DNA from: Leptolyngbya sp. FACHB-321
GTDB taxonomy: Bacteria; Cyanobacteriota; Cyanobacteriia; Leptolyngbyales; Leptolyngbyaceae
Direction of reading: 5' to 3'
Length of the DNA: 64,000 nt
Assembly (NCBI RefSeq): GCF_014695975.1
Contig: NZ_JACJPI010000073.1
Location: 124,001-188,000, forward strand
Positions 45,941 through 55,314 of this stretch are shown here, piece after piece. Both the position numbers and the translations under genes were made by a program. The notes beneath the pieces were generated by a model. The model searched no databases. It saw nothing but the letters and a program-made list of their open reading frames with translations, and was not told where the DNA came from. Positions within the stretch are counted from its first letter, which is position 1, and each line of letters begins with the position of its first letter.

Positions 45941-46357
45941 ATGAAAACTTGGTCGCAGGAATTTTCTGAAATGCTTGAAACAATGGTGAGTGAAGTAGAG
46001 CAGTTTTGTACTGAAGTTGTCACTGACTTTGGTGAAATGGTTGATTCCTTTCTTGAAGCATCAGAAGAAGTTGTAGAGCAGGTACAATCTGTTTTCGTTG
46101 TTGAGCTTGAGCAACGCCTTGGTGATCTCATTGATCCCATTTTGGAGGCGTATTTAGGCATTGAGCTTGCGGTGGAAGAGACAGCACAACCAATGATCCA
46201 TACAGTCGAGCCGTTTTTGAACGATCGCCCGACCTGTGTAGGGTGCCGACATTATCATGGTCAAACCTACGGTGGCACAATGCTGGTTTGTGGGATGCAT
46301 CCTTACGGCTGGGAAAGCGACAAGTGTCCCGATTGGCAATCAACCTGGCAGGAATAG
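45941..46357 (+). CDS. Acidic helical protein with C-terminal CxxC zinc-like motif
   Basis: A 138-residue protein in two parts. The first 80 residues are strongly acidic helices (EFSEMLETMVSEVEQF and on), probably a coiled coil. The last 45 contain a compact cluster CVGCRHYHGQTYGG..LVCGMHPYGW..DKCPDW with four cysteines and three histidines, fit to bind zinc or iron. I know similar C-terminal cores from other cyanobacterial proteins of unknown function. The ATG at 45941 is chosen over 45902 because the shorter product begins with the acidic helix. It follows the phasin-like gene by 150 bases, same strand. Confidence 0.65.
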   Translation: MKTWSQEFSEMLETMVSEVEQFCTEVVTDFGEMVDSFLEASEEVVEQVQSVFVVELEQRLGDLIDPILEAYLGIELAVEETAQPMIHTVEPFLNDRPTCVGCRHYHGQTYGGTMLVCGMHPYGWESDKCPDWQSTWQE

Positions 46358-46383
46358 CTGGACTGTTAGTGTTTAACAACGCT

Positions 46384-47232
46384 TTAACTGCTTGCTGACC
46401 ACGAGTTATGGACTAATAAGGGAAAGAAGTGCCCAACGGGTCCTTGTCCCTTGCCGATCGCCAGTGCGTACTTTAAAGCAGTAGTGACATATTCTTTGGC
46501 GCGGCGGGTTGCTGTAAGCGGTTCGTAACCAAGCGCAAGATTTGCTGCGATTGCGGCTGACAAGGTGCAACCTGTGCCATGTGTATTCGTCGTTTCTACC
46601 GTCTCTGCCGTTAACGTTTCCAGCTGCTGACCATCAAACCAGACATCAACACTGCGAAGATCGCCCTGTAAGCCACCACCTTTAACCAAGACGGCTTTTG
46701 CGCCTAGTTGATAAATTCGTTGAGCGGCAGACTGCATATCTGCTAGGGTGTGAATTTCTAGATTGCCAAGCATTTGTGCTTCGTAGCGATTGGGCGTTAG
46801 TACCGTAGCGTGAGGAATAAGCGCCGTTCTAAGCGTGGCGATCGCGGCATCATCAATTAACTGTGCTCCCGTCCGTGACACCATTACTGGATCAACGACC
46901 AGATTAGTCAGGTTTAACGCCTCCACCTGAGCCGCAACTGCCGCAATGATAGTCTGATTCAGCAGCATTCCCGTTTTAGCTGCCTGCACCCCAATATCCG
47001 TCACGATCGCTTCCATCTGAGCCACCACGCTTTCTGGTGGCAAGGCATCCACACGCTCTACACCCAGCGTATTCTGCGCTGTAATACATGTAATCGCGCT
47101 GGTTCCATGTACTTTGTGAAAGGCAAACGTCCGCAGATCTGCCTGAATGCCTGCACCGCCGCCACTGTCAGATCCCGCGATCGTCATCGCTACGGAAATC
47201 TTCGGCGTACCAATGTCCTGCTGCTTTTCCAT
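46384..47232 (-). CDS. thiD: Hydroxymethylpyrimidine / phosphomethylpyrimidine kinase
   Basis: Phosphorylates HMP and HMP-P in thiamine synthesis. Family signs are TIAGSDSGGGAGIQADLRTF at the N-terminus, TAQNTLGV, the DPVMVSRTG strand, KGGG, and the ribokinase-family anion hole and catalytic Asp in THGTGCTLSAAIAA. The start is set at ATG 47232, giving 282 residues, the normal length; the open frame extends to 47559 through a low-complexity pyrimidine-rich spacer with no domain content. The MBL gene is transcribed divergently. No TPP riboswitch is apparent in the short spacer. Confidence 0.94.
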   Translation of the reverse strand: MEKQQDIGTPKISVAMTIAGSDSGGGAGIQADLRTFAFHKVHGTSAITCITAQNTLGVERVDALPPESVVAQMEAIVTDIGVQAAKTGMLLNQTIIAAVAAQVEALNLTNLVVDPVMVSRTGAQLIDDAAIATLRTALIPHATVLTPNRYEAQMLGNLEIHTLADMQSAAQRIYQLGAKAVLVKGGGLQGDLRSVDVWFDGQQLETLTAETVETTNTHGTGCTLSAAIAANLALGYEPLTATRRAKEYVTTALKYALAIGKGQGPVGHFFPLLVHNSWSASS

Positions 47233-47346
47233 ACGTTTTACCCTCAGCCTTCTACCTTCAGCCTTTAGCCTTCTCTCCCACCCTACACCCCCTACCCCAC
47301 ACTCTTGTAAGATGGAGGCTAGATTCTTTAAGAAAGATTGCGAACG

Positions 47347-48126
47347 ATGAGACTCACACGGATTGACCTGAACAGTTGGCTCTTTCATCTTGCTGGGCGC
47401 ACGATTCTCGTTGACCCCTGGCTGGTAGATCCATTGGTTTTTTATGGTCAACCCTGGCTGTTTACGGCTTCTCACAATACGCCTCTCGCTGTCACACCCG
47501 AAACCCTCCCCCCGATCGATCTGATTTTGATCTCTCAGGGCGTAGACGACCATTGCCACAAACCAACCTTAGAACGGATCGATCGCGCCATTCCTGTCGT
47601 TGCCTCGCCAACGGCAGCCAAAACAGTACGGCAACTTGGCTATCAACAAGTCACCACGATCGCCCATTGGGAAACCTTTACGCTAGATGACACGCTTAAA
47701 ATTACCGCGATTCCGGGTGCAGAGCTTCAACCAGGACGGGTTGAGAATGGCTATCTGTTGAGCGACCGTACCACTGACGAAAACCTTTACTACGAACCGC
47801 ATCTCTTTCCCCTTAAGACACCCATAGAGCGCCTTGGTCGAGTGGATGTAGTGATCGCACCGGTTGTCGGTCAAGTCTTTCCACTGTTGGGGCAGGTTAT
47901 TATGGGTCCCTTAGAAGCCATGCATCTAGTCGAAACATTGAAGCCCCACTTCTTTGTACCAACGGCAATCGGCGACATTCGCGCTGATGGCATCCTTCCC
48001 AAGCTCATCCAAACCATTGGCAGCGTAGAAGAATTTCGCGATCGGTTACTTGCTTCCGGCTTACCGACCCAACTGCGCGTTCCTGCTGCTGGAGAGACCT
48101 TGGAGTTAACGGCGATCGTTCGCTAA
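47347..48126 (+). CDS. Metallo-beta-lactamase fold protein with reduced metal motif
   Basis: A 259-residue protein of the MBL superfamily. The opening TRIDLNSWLFHLAGRTILVDPWLV is the usual UlaG/YcjY-like first layer. The metal motif reads SQGVDDHCHKPTL, so the first His of HxHxDH is replaced by Gln and Gly/Val, though D-D-H-C-H remains; later, IAPVVGQVFP and HFFVPTAIGD lie where further ligands occur. Activity may be altered or use one metal. Found widely in cyanobacteria, function unknown. The ATG at 47347 was chosen; a TTG three codons earlier is possible. Divergent from thiD. Confidence 0.78.
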   Translation: MRLTRIDLNSWLFHLAGRTILVDPWLVDPLVFYGQPWLFTASHNTPLAVTPETLPPIDLILISQGVDDHCHKPTLERIDRAIPVVASPTAAKTVRQLGYQQVTTIAHWETFTLDDTLKITAIPGAELQPGRVENGYLLSDRTTDENLYYEPHLFPLKTPIERLGRVDVVIAPVVGQVFPLLGQVIMGPLEAMHLVETLKPHFFVPTAIGDIRADGILPKLIQTIGSVEEFRDRLLASGLPTQLRVPAAGETLELTAIVR

Positions 48127-48226
48127 AGCCTGCGGTCAGCGTTGGAACAAACTTTATTGAGAAGGGATTAGGGGCGATCGTGATGAGAGGGCGAAAGAAT
48201 TTGTTATGATAAGCTTCCTGCCCCAC

Positions 48227-48298
48227 GGGTGACTGGCGCAATGGCAGCGCATCGGACTCTTAATCCGCTGGTTCTGGGTTCGAATCCCAGGTCACCCA
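48227..48298 (+). tRNA. tRNA-Lys (CTT)
   Basis: A 72-nt cloverleaf: acceptor GGGTGAC/GTCACCC perfectly paired, D-arm GCGC..GCGC, anticodon loop CTCTTAA giving anticodon CTT, T-arm CTGGG TTCGAAT CCCAG, discriminator A. The outermost pair of the anticodon stem is a T-C mismatch; all else is regular. CCA is not encoded. Confidence 0.93.
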
Positions 48299-48953
48299 TT
48301 GCTTGAGCACTGTTTGCTTTCCATTGATCATGTGACCTAACCTTACTAGCCTGTTCCTGCTTTCTCCACTTCCCCCTAGCATCGATTGAGCCAAATTTCT
48401 TTGGTTCCAGCAACTGGTTGAATGAAGCCAAAGCCTCGTTCGTCCTTCCATTTGATCAGTCGACTCGTATGCAAACTAGGTTTTATCAAGTTCGTCCTGC
48501 ACTTCATCAGGTACAAATTTTTGGTTTAGGCAATGTTTAGTGGCTTTTGATACAAATATCTTATGTTTCTATTCCTACTATAGGGCGGGTGTAAAGACAC
48601 TATCATGGCCGTGTAAAAGCTGAAATTTAGGAACTTACCGCCTCATTTATGACATCACGTAATGAGTGATTAGGCTCAAAGCTTTGATTGCAGGCAGGTT
48701 GACCAGGAGTAAGGAAAGAATTACAACAAAAGATTGGAAAGCTCGGCTTCTAAGTTCACCTCGTGTTACATCTGTCTAAAGAACTGTACAAAACGTTGTA
48801 GAGATAGAGGCGTTAGTCTGTAGTGCTTTACCTATCATTTAACGGTATTTGCCTTTCTAGATCTGATGTCGCTTAGAAGGTTGTGTTCTCTTAGAGCCTT
48901 ACCTTTAAGCCTGTCTGTTAGCTGCTTCGCCCTCATGTCATGTAAAGGCAATC
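48299..48953. other. 655-bp region without a supported gene
   Basis: Between tRNA-Lys and the PPK2 gene. Several short frames exist but have no ribosome site and no domain pattern. A TACTATAGGG string near 48577 could be a -10. I see no repeat, RNA gene or pseudogene remnant. Confidence 0.4.
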
Positions 48954-49940
48954 ATGGAACCCGAAACTGTAAACGGCACCAACTCGCCCACTACAATGCC
49001 AGAGTCTTTAGCTGCGGAGCCGAAACACTCGAAGAAGAAGGACAAGAAAAAGAATAAGAAGAAAAAGGATAAGAAAAAGAAAGAAGCCGAGCTGGACAAC
49101 GCTAAGCAGGACAAAGCTGAGGAGCAGAAGCCGTTCTACCATCTTTCTGAAAGCGAAGGTAGCTCTAAACTTTCAAGCAAAGTATACGAAAACGAACTGT
49201 CTCGTTTGCAAATAGAGCTAGTGAAAATGCAATATTGGGCAAAGCACGTTGGTGCCCGCATTGTCATCTTGTTTGAAGGGCGAGATGCTGCCGGTAAGGG
49301 TGGCACGATTAAGCGCATTACCGAACCGCTCAATCCTCGTGGCTGTCGAGTTGTCGCTTTGGGTACGCCCAGTGATCGCGAAAAAACTGAGTGGTATTTT
49401 CAACGCTACGTAGCGCATCTGCCTGCTGCTGGTGAAATTGTGTGTTTCGATCGCAGTTGGTATAACCGGGCTGGAGTCGAACACGTGATGGGTTTTTGCA
49501 CCGATGAACAATACCAGGAATTCTTACAAAGCTGCCCTGAGTTTGAGCGGATACTCGTCCGGTCGGGCATTGTTTTGCTGAAGTACTGGTTTTCGGTGAG
49601 TGATGACGAGCAGGAGCGTCGCTTTCAGTCTCGTACGACCGATCCGGCGCGTCGGTGGAAGCTAAGCCCGATGGATTTGGAGTCGCGCGATCGCTGGGTG
49701 GAATATTCCCAGGCAAAGGACGTGATGTTTGCCCATACCAATATCCCTGAAGCGCCCTGGTTTACGGTCGAGGCAGACGACAAAAAACGCGCCCGCCTCA
49801 ACTGCATCCATCACTTCTTGAGCAAAATTCCCTATGTTGATATGACACCAGCACCGCTAGAACTGACGCCACGTAAGTCTGCTCGTAACTACGTGCGTCC
49901 GCCACACAACGAACAGTTCTTTGTTCCACAAGTGTACTAA
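48954..49940 (+). CDS. ppk2: Polyphosphate kinase 2 family protein
   Basis: PPK2 enzymes transfer phosphate between polyphosphate and nucleotides, usually making GTP or ATP from NDP. Walker A is FEGRDAAGKGGT (residues 108-118) and Walker B/lid is FDRSWYNRAGVEH (Asp166), followed by RFQSRTTDPARRWKLSPMDLESRDRW, all diagnostic. The N-terminus has an exceptional lysine tract (about 26-44, nearly all Lys with few Asp/Asn), which may bind polyphosphate or be lysine-polyphosphorylated as proposed for PASK motifs. Length 328 aa. ATG 48954 has AAGG upstream. glnN follows 100 bases later on the same strand. Confidence 0.93.
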   Translation: MEPETVNGTNSPTTMPESLAAEPKHSKKKDKKKNKKKKDKKKKEAELDNAKQDKAEEQKPFYHLSESEGSSKLSSKVYENELSRLQIELVKMQYWAKHVGARIVILFEGRDAAGKGGTIKRITEPLNPRGCRVVALGTPSDREKTEWYFQRYVAHLPAAGEIVCFDRSWYNRAGVEHVMGFCTDEQYQEFLQSCPEFERILVRSGIVLLKYWFSVSDDEQERRFQSRTTDPARRWKLSPMDLESRDRWVEYSQAKDVMFAHTNIPEAPWFTVEADDKKRARLNCIHHFLSKIPYVDMTPAPLELTPRKSARNYVRPPHNEQFFVPQVY

Positions 49941-50042
49941 GCTCTCACCTACAGCCTGGTCAACTACAACGTCCCTTTTGTAGAGGTTGTGGCGTTTAGT
50001 TTCGTTCGTCCGTAGATTCCAACCGTTTAGGAAAAAAGCCCC

Positions 50043-52214
50043 ATGACCCATGAATTGCGCGTTCAAGCTGTTTCTCAAGTCACCGATCGCAAACCCCAAC
50101 CACCCAAAATGCCCCAACGTCTGGAAGCGCTGTGGGCGACGGATGTCTTCACGCTGAGCAAGATGCAGGCAAGCTTGCCCAAAGAGGTATTTAAGTCTAT
50201 TAAAAATACGATTCAAACGGGTGGAAAAATCGATGTATCGGTGGCAGGTGCGGTTGCCGCAGCAATGAAAGACTGGGCAACGTCCAAAGGCGCGCTCTAT
50301 TACGCGCACGTTTTCTACCCGATGACGAATGCAACGGCTGAGAAGCATGATGGGTTCATTTCAGTGCAAGGTGATGGCACGGTCATCACCGAATTTACTG
50401 GCAAAGTGCTAGTGCAGGGCGAACCAGATGGTTCTTCCTTCCCGAACGGCGGACTGCGCTCTACGTTTGAAGCGCGAGGCTATACGGCATGGGATGTTAC
50501 CAGTCCTGCCTATGTGATGGAGACCGACAATGGCGTGACGCTTTGCATTCCCACAGTGTTCATCTCCTGGACGGGTGTCGCGCTGGATAAGAAAACGCCG
50601 TTGCTGCGATCGAACGCCGCGATGAACAAAGCCGCCACTCGCGTACTGAAGCTGTTAGGACACACCGACGTTGCGCCTGTAAACTCCAGTTGTGGTGCAG
50701 AGCAAGAATACTTCTTAGTAGATGCTCACTTTGCCCATAGTCGCCCCGATCTGCTGCTGGCTGGCAGAACCCTCTTTGGCAAACCGCCTGCTAAAGGACA
50801 ACAGTTTGATGACCACTACTTTGGAGCCATTCCCGATCGCGTCCAGGTGTTCATGCAGGACGTAGAAGAGAAGATGTACAAGCTGGGCATTCCAGCCAAA
50901 ACACGACACAACGAAGTAGCGCCGGGTCAGTTTGAGATTGCGCCCTTTTTTGAAGCGGCGAATGTAGCGAGCGATCACCAGCAGCTCACGATGACCATTC
51001 TCAAGAGCACTGCTAAAAAGCATGGCTTTGCTTGTCTGCTGCACGAGAAGCCGTTTGCTGGCATTAACGGTTCTGGCAAGCACGTCAACTGGTCGGTTGG
51101 CAATGCGACTCAAGGCAACTTGCTTGATCCAGGCGATACGCCTCACGCCAATATGCAGTTTTTGCTCTTTTGCGGCGCGGTCATTCGGGGTCTGCACAAG
51201 TATGGTCCCTTGCTGCGGGCTGTGGTTGCTACTGCCAGTAATGATCATCGCCTGGGTGCGAATGAAGCTCCTCCAGCAATTATCTCTATGTATCTAGGGA
51301 CGCAACTGGAGCAGGTGTTCAATCAAATTAGCCAGGGACAACCCACTAGTTCTGCCCACGCTGGGGTCATGGAACTCGGCGTAGACACATTGCCGATCTT
51401 CCCTAAAGATCCGGGCGATCGCAACCGCACGTCACCCTTTGCTTTTACAGGCAATCGTTTTGAGTTCCGAGCCGTTGGTTCGGGGCAGTCGGTTTCGGGC
51501 CCGCTTGTCGCGATGAACACCATCCTGGCAGATTCCCTTACCTGGATTGGCGATGCCCTGGAGAACGAGATGGCAAAGGGTACGGAACTCAATGCTGCCG
51601 TTCATACTGTACTGAAAGAGGTGATGGACAAGCATGGCGCTGTCGTCTTTGGTGGTAACGGCTATTGTGAAGAATGGCACAAAATGGCGGTCGAAGAACG
51701 TGGTCTACCGAATCTGCGGACGACTGCCGATGCACTACCCGTCTTAAAAGCTGATTACATTGAAGAACTGTTTGAGCGCGTTGGTGTGCTGACTCCGGTG
51801 GAACTCGAAAGCCGCTTCGATGTGTATGCCGAGCAATACATCCTGGCGATCGAGGTAGAAGCCAAGCTGGTAGTGAGTATCGCCAAAACAATGATCTATC
51901 CGGCTGCAATGCGATACCTTTCTGAACTGTCTACCGCGATCGTCAACGCCAAGGCGATCGGCATCGAAATGGGCAAGGAAAGCGCCGAAAAAGTGGCAGC
52001 GCTGATTCAACCCATGCTGGATAACATCAGCAAACTCAGTGAGGCAATGACTAAGCATGATTTTGCTGCACCGGAAGAGCATATGCAGTATTCTGCCCAA
52101 ACAATTCGTCCATTAATGGATAAAGTGCGGGAGTATGCTGATGCACTTGAAAGCGAAGTAGCCGACGATTTTTGGCCGCTACCGACCTATCAAGAAATGC
52201 TGTTTGTCAAATAA
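50043..52214 (+). CDS. glnN: Glutamine synthetase type III
   Basis: A 723-residue GSIII enzyme that makes glutamine from glutamate, ammonia and ATP. Type III is set apart from GlnA by its length and N-terminal domain; here the [20 protein letters not shown] segment, the [15 protein letters not shown] motif, [14 protein letters not shown] active-site region, and the [14 protein letters not shown] and [13 protein letters not shown] blocks are seen. In several cyanobacteria glnN is the nitrogen-starvation glutamine synthetase under NtcA control; I found no clear GTA-N8-TAC in the short upstream spacer. ATG 50043. It is followed by a strong hairpin terminator. Confidence 0.95.
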   Translation: MTHELRVQAVSQVTDRKPQPPKMPQRLEALWATDVFTLSKMQASLPKEVFKSIKNTIQTGGKIDVSVAGAVAAAMKDWATSKGALYYAHVFYPMTNATAEKHDGFISVQGDGTVITEFTGKVLVQGEPDGSSFPNGGLRSTFEARGYTAWDVTSPAYVMETDNGVTLCIPTVFISWTGVALDKKTPLLRSNAAMNKAATRVLKLLGHTDVAPVNSSCGAEQEYFLVDAHFAHSRPDLLLAGRTLFGKPPAKGQQFDDHYFGAIPDRVQVFMQDVEEKMYKLGIPAKTRHNEVAPGQFEIAPFFEAANVASDHQQLTMTILKSTAKKHGFACLLHEKPFAGINGSGKHVNWSVGNATQGNLLDPGDTPHANMQFLLFCGAVIRGLHKYGPLLRAVVATASNDHRLGANEAPPAIISMYLGTQLEQVFNQISQGQPTSSAHAGVMELGVDTLPIFPKDPGDRNRTSPFAFTGNRFEFRAVGSGQSVSGPLVAMNTILADSLTWIGDALENEMAKGTELNAAVHTVLKEVMDKHGAVVFGGNGYCEEWHKMAVEERGLPNLRTTADALPVLKADYIEELFERVGVLTPVELESRFDVYAEQYILAIEVEAKLVVSIAKTMIYPAAMRYLSELSTAIVNAKAIGIEMGKESAEKVAALIQPMLDNISKLSEAMTKHDFAAPEEHMQYSAQTIRPLMDKVREYADALESEVADDFWPLPTYQEMLFVK

Positions 52215-52256
52215 GCTGCGTTCGGGATAGTAAGCTCTTTGATTTCATCCCTGCTT

Positions 52257-52291
52257 CAAGGCTTCTCTAGCATTACGTTAGGGAAGCCTTG
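52257..52291. terminator. Bidirectional hairpin between glnN and the PAS kinase
   Basis: CAAGGCTTCTCTA and TAGGGAAGCCTTG form a 13-bp stem (one G-U) with a 9-base loop between the convergent genes. Only short T-runs flank it; strength comes from the long stem. Confidence 0.7.
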
Positions 52292-52386
52292 AAGTTTCAG
52301 GTCAGAATTTTCTGATAGAATCTGGAGTTTGCCTCCCAACGGGTAGGACATTGCTATCAGAGCCAATCAGGGAGCTGCAATCATCT

Positions 52387-55314
52387 TTACTGAGGCACTT
52401 GCTTTAGAGGAATTTCAATCAGGAACTCTGTACCTTCCCCAGTAGAGGACTGGCACTGTAGCGAGCCGCCATGCCTCTCTGTAATGATTTGGTAGCTGAT
52501 AGATAAGCCCATGCCAGTGCCTTTGCCCACGGGCTTCGTGGTAAAGAAGGGATCAAACAGCTTTTGACGTACCGCTTCGGGGATGCCGGGTCCATTGTCT
52601 GCGATCGCAATCAGGACGCGATCGCTGTCGCAAACTTCGGTGCGAATGCGAATGACACTGGGATTTTGCTCCATCATTGCAGCATCACGTCGACTGTCGC
52701 GCTCATCCAGGGCGTCGATCGCATTACTCAGCACGTTCATAAACACCTGATTAAGCTGCCCTGCATAGCATTCAACCAGCGGTAAATTGCCGTATGCCTT
52801 CACGACTTCGATCGCGGGTCGGGCATATTCACACCCCTTTAGCCGCATCTGTTGTGCTTTGAGACGGCTTTGCAAAATCATCAGTGTGCTGTCAATGCCT
52901 TCGTGAATATTGACCGCTTTAAATTCGGCTTCATCCATGCGCGAAAAGGTTCGCAGAGACGCGACGATTTGCTGAATGCGGTCTGCACCGACTTTCATTG
53001 ATGCCAGCAATTTGGGTAAATCTGTCATCACAAACTGAAGGTCGATCGCAGTAGCAACGGTCTGAATTTGTTTCGTCGGTGTTGGGTACTGCTCTTGATA
53101 CAGGTTAATCAGTTGCAGCAGATCCTGAATGTATTCGTTGGCATACGTGAGGTTGCCGTAGATAAAGTTAACGGGGTTGTTGATTTCATGTGCGACCCCT
53201 GCCACCAGTAGCCCTAGGCTAGACATCTTCTCGCTTTGCACCATTTGCGCCTGCGCCTCCTGAAGTTCTTGCAGCGCTTCCTCTAGCTGCTGTGTTTGCT
53301 GTTGCGCCGTGTTGGCAGCAATCACGCTCTGGTGATAAAGCTCTGCCTGGTTGATGGCGATCGCAAGTTGACTTGCTACGGCTTGCAGTAGCTCAATTTC
53401 TGATTCGCTCCACGGACGTATAGCGCTGTGATGACCGCAATGAATACCGCCCCGTCGCCCCGAAAGTATCTGTACCGGCAGTAGTAGCTCCGAGTGATAG
53501 TGATAAAAACGCAGAATGTCGCGGGCTTCTGGCTTGAGACGTGGATCGGTCTCCACATCATCAACACGGTAAGGGGTCTGGCTTAAGAGGCTTTCGATAA
53601 TGGGGTTATGGCGATCAGCTGGCTTACTGAGGTCTTGTGGGTATGTGCCCAAAAAACTCGGAAAGTCAGCACCCCGCGATTCGTGCGTAAATTCGAGGTT
53701 CGCAAGCTGATCGGCTTCGGCGTGAAACCAGCAAAAGCTACAGCGATCGATTTGCAACAGATTGCGGACTTCATGCACGGTCGTTTGCAGAATAGTGTCC
53801 AAATCCAGCGAACTACGAATCTGGTTGGCAACGCGATTGAGCAATTCTTCGCGCTGCGCCAATGCTCGCAGCTGTGCTTCATTTTGCTGCAAGGCGGCTT
53901 CGGCTTGTTTGCGCTCAGTGATGTCTTCGGTGATCGCTAAAAGATACTGTGGGTTGCCGTCTTCATCAAAGACAGCAGTTTTTTTAGTATGCAAGATGCG
54001 TGTCTCTCCCCCGTCGGCTGGCACTAACTCTTCGGGAAGATCCAGGATGTCTCTGGTCTGCAACACCTGGCGATCGTAAGCCATTAGCGCCTCAGCTTGC
54101 TCTAGAGGCAACAGATCGTAAGCATTCTTACCCATCACCTCTTTAGCGGTCGCACCGAGTACTGCCTCAGCCGCCGGATTCCACAGTACGTAGCGCAAAT
54201 CCTTTGCCTCTTTCGCAATCACTGCTACTGGCAGCGTCCGGAGTACAGATTCCAAAAACTTGCGGATGTATTGCAGCTTTGACTCCGCTTGATCACGCTT
54301 GTGCAGCGCTGCTTGTCGTTCATGAACTTGTTGCTGAAGTTGCACAACGGTTTGCTGAAGTTCGACTGTGCGAGCCTCTACACGCATTTCTAGCTCTTCC
54401 TTAGACTGCTTTAGCGCAGCTTCTGCGGCTTTTAAGGCAGTGATGTCGCGCATCGTGCCAACCATAAATTTATTGCCAGTAGCATCGCGCAGGCACGACT
54501 TTTTGGTTGAGAAGAGGTGAGTCTGACCGTGCAGATTGGTCAGGCTTTCTTCGTCTTCTCGATCGCATTCTGTGGTCAGCACAATCTGGTCAGTATCGCG
54601 AAAAAAGTCGGCTTGTTCGCTATCAGGAAAAACCTCATGATCAGTCAACCCCAGCACATTAGGGCGATGCCAACCCATAAATTGACAGAAGACATCGTTC
54701 AAGAGGATGTAGCGATGCTGCTGGTCTTTGACAAAGAGAGGATCAGTCGTGGTGTTAATGATCGCGTTCAAAAAATCGCTGGAAAGGGGTGCGATCGAGT
54801 GTTGTGTTGTGTCGTGAGCCTCTGTCAATACGGCTGTGGCGGGCGAGTCTACGTTTACGTGCACCAGGGAAAGCACGCCCGTCACTTGTTGCTGCCCATT
54901 CATTAGCGGTGCGTTGTGCCAGGTGTAGACAGCAAGCTTGCCATCCGGTGTCACCGTTTGATGAAGCGTGCGATCGCCGGGCGCTTGATTACGTGCGGTA
55001 GCTATCAGTCGGTGGCTCTGTTCTAGCGACAGCAGATCGGTGACATGACGACCGATCGCATCTTGCTTGCTGTAGCCCAAAAGCCTTTCAGCCGTCAGAT
55101 TCCAGTCAACGACCTCAAGCGCGGCGCTCCACTCGATGATGGCGATCGACGACTGCTGCAATGGCACTGAGAGCTTTTGATGCGACGCTTCCAGGGGCAG
55201 TTCAGCTTGCTGAAAGTGCAGCAACTGCTGACCCATCTGGGTCAGCATGAGGGCTTGTTCGGCTACACGCTGTCGTAAGTCAATTAACTCTTGGTGCAAC
55301 GATTCAGACAGCAT
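52387..55314 (-). CDS. Multi-PAS/GAF sensor histidine kinase (soluble)
   Basis: A 975-residue cytosolic sensor kinase. In order: a short N-terminal coiled coil; PAS1 (about 50-150, WNLTAERLLGYS); PAS2 (about 185-300, VKDQQHRYILLNDVFCQFMGW) with PAC; a coiled coil rich in Gln/Glu (about 300-345); PAS3 (about 350-470, LRYVLWNPAAEAVLGATAKEVMG); GAF (about 480-650); a second coiled coil; then HisKA with the cyanobacterial H-box GVAHEINNPVNF, N-box NVLSNAIDAL and G-boxes DNGPGIP and GTGMGLSI. No membrane segment and no receiver. The GAF lacks the chromophore Cys of phytochromes, so light sensing by bilin is unlikely. Partner and signal unknown. Confidence 0.9.
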   Translation of the reverse strand: MLSESLHQELIDLRQRVAEQALMLTQMGQQLLHFQQAELPLEASHQKLSVPLQQSSIAIIEWSAALEVVDWNLTAERLLGYSKQDAIGRHVTDLLSLEQSHRLIATARNQAPGDRTLHQTVTPDGKLAVYTWHNAPLMNGQQQVTGVLSLVHVNVDSPATAVLTEAHDTTQHSIAPLSSDFLNAIINTTTDPLFVKDQQHRYILLNDVFCQFMGWHRPNVLGLTDHEVFPDSEQADFFRDTDQIVLTTECDREDEESLTNLHGQTHLFSTKKSCLRDATGNKFMVGTMRDITALKAAEAALKQSKEELEMRVEARTVELQQTVVQLQQQVHERQAALHKRDQAESKLQYIRKFLESVLRTLPVAVIAKEAKDLRYVLWNPAAEAVLGATAKEVMGKNAYDLLPLEQAEALMAYDRQVLQTRDILDLPEELVPADGGETRILHTKKTAVFDEDGNPQYLLAITEDITERKQAEAALQQNEAQLRALAQREELLNRVANQIRSSLDLDTILQTTVHEVRNLLQIDRCSFCWFHAEADQLANLEFTHESRGADFPSFLGTYPQDLSKPADRHNPIIESLLSQTPYRVDDVETDPRLKPEARDILRFYHYHSELLLPVQILSGRRGGIHCGHHSAIRPWSESEIELLQAVASQLAIAINQAELYHQSVIAANTAQQQTQQLEEALQELQEAQAQMVQSEKMSSLGLLVAGVAHEINNPVNFIYGNLTYANEYIQDLLQLINLYQEQYPTPTKQIQTVATAIDLQFVMTDLPKLLASMKVGADRIQQIVASLRTFSRMDEAEFKAVNIHEGIDSTLMILQSRLKAQQMRLKGCEYARPAIEVVKAYGNLPLVECYAGQLNQVFMNVLSNAIDALDERDSRRDAAMMEQNPSVIRIRTEVCDSDRVLIAIADNGPGIPEAVRQKLFDPFFTTKPVGKGTGMGLSISYQIITERHGGSLQCQSSTGEGTEFLIEIPLKQVPQ

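Noticed and set aside
47233-47559. Long N-terminal extension of ThiD
   Set aside because: Encoded by a pyrimidine-rich low-complexity spacer and overlapping the divergent MBL gene; ThiD homology starts just after the ATG at 47232.
49940-50042. NtcA box upstream of glnN
   Set aside because: No GTA-N8-TAC found in the 100-base spacer; GTAGATTCCAACC is only a half match.
53340-53900. GAF domain of the PAS kinase as a bilin-binding (cyanobacteriochrome) domain
   Set aside because: The GIHCGHHSAIRPW segment does not place a Cys at the chromophore-binding position of phytochromes or cyanobacteriochromes.
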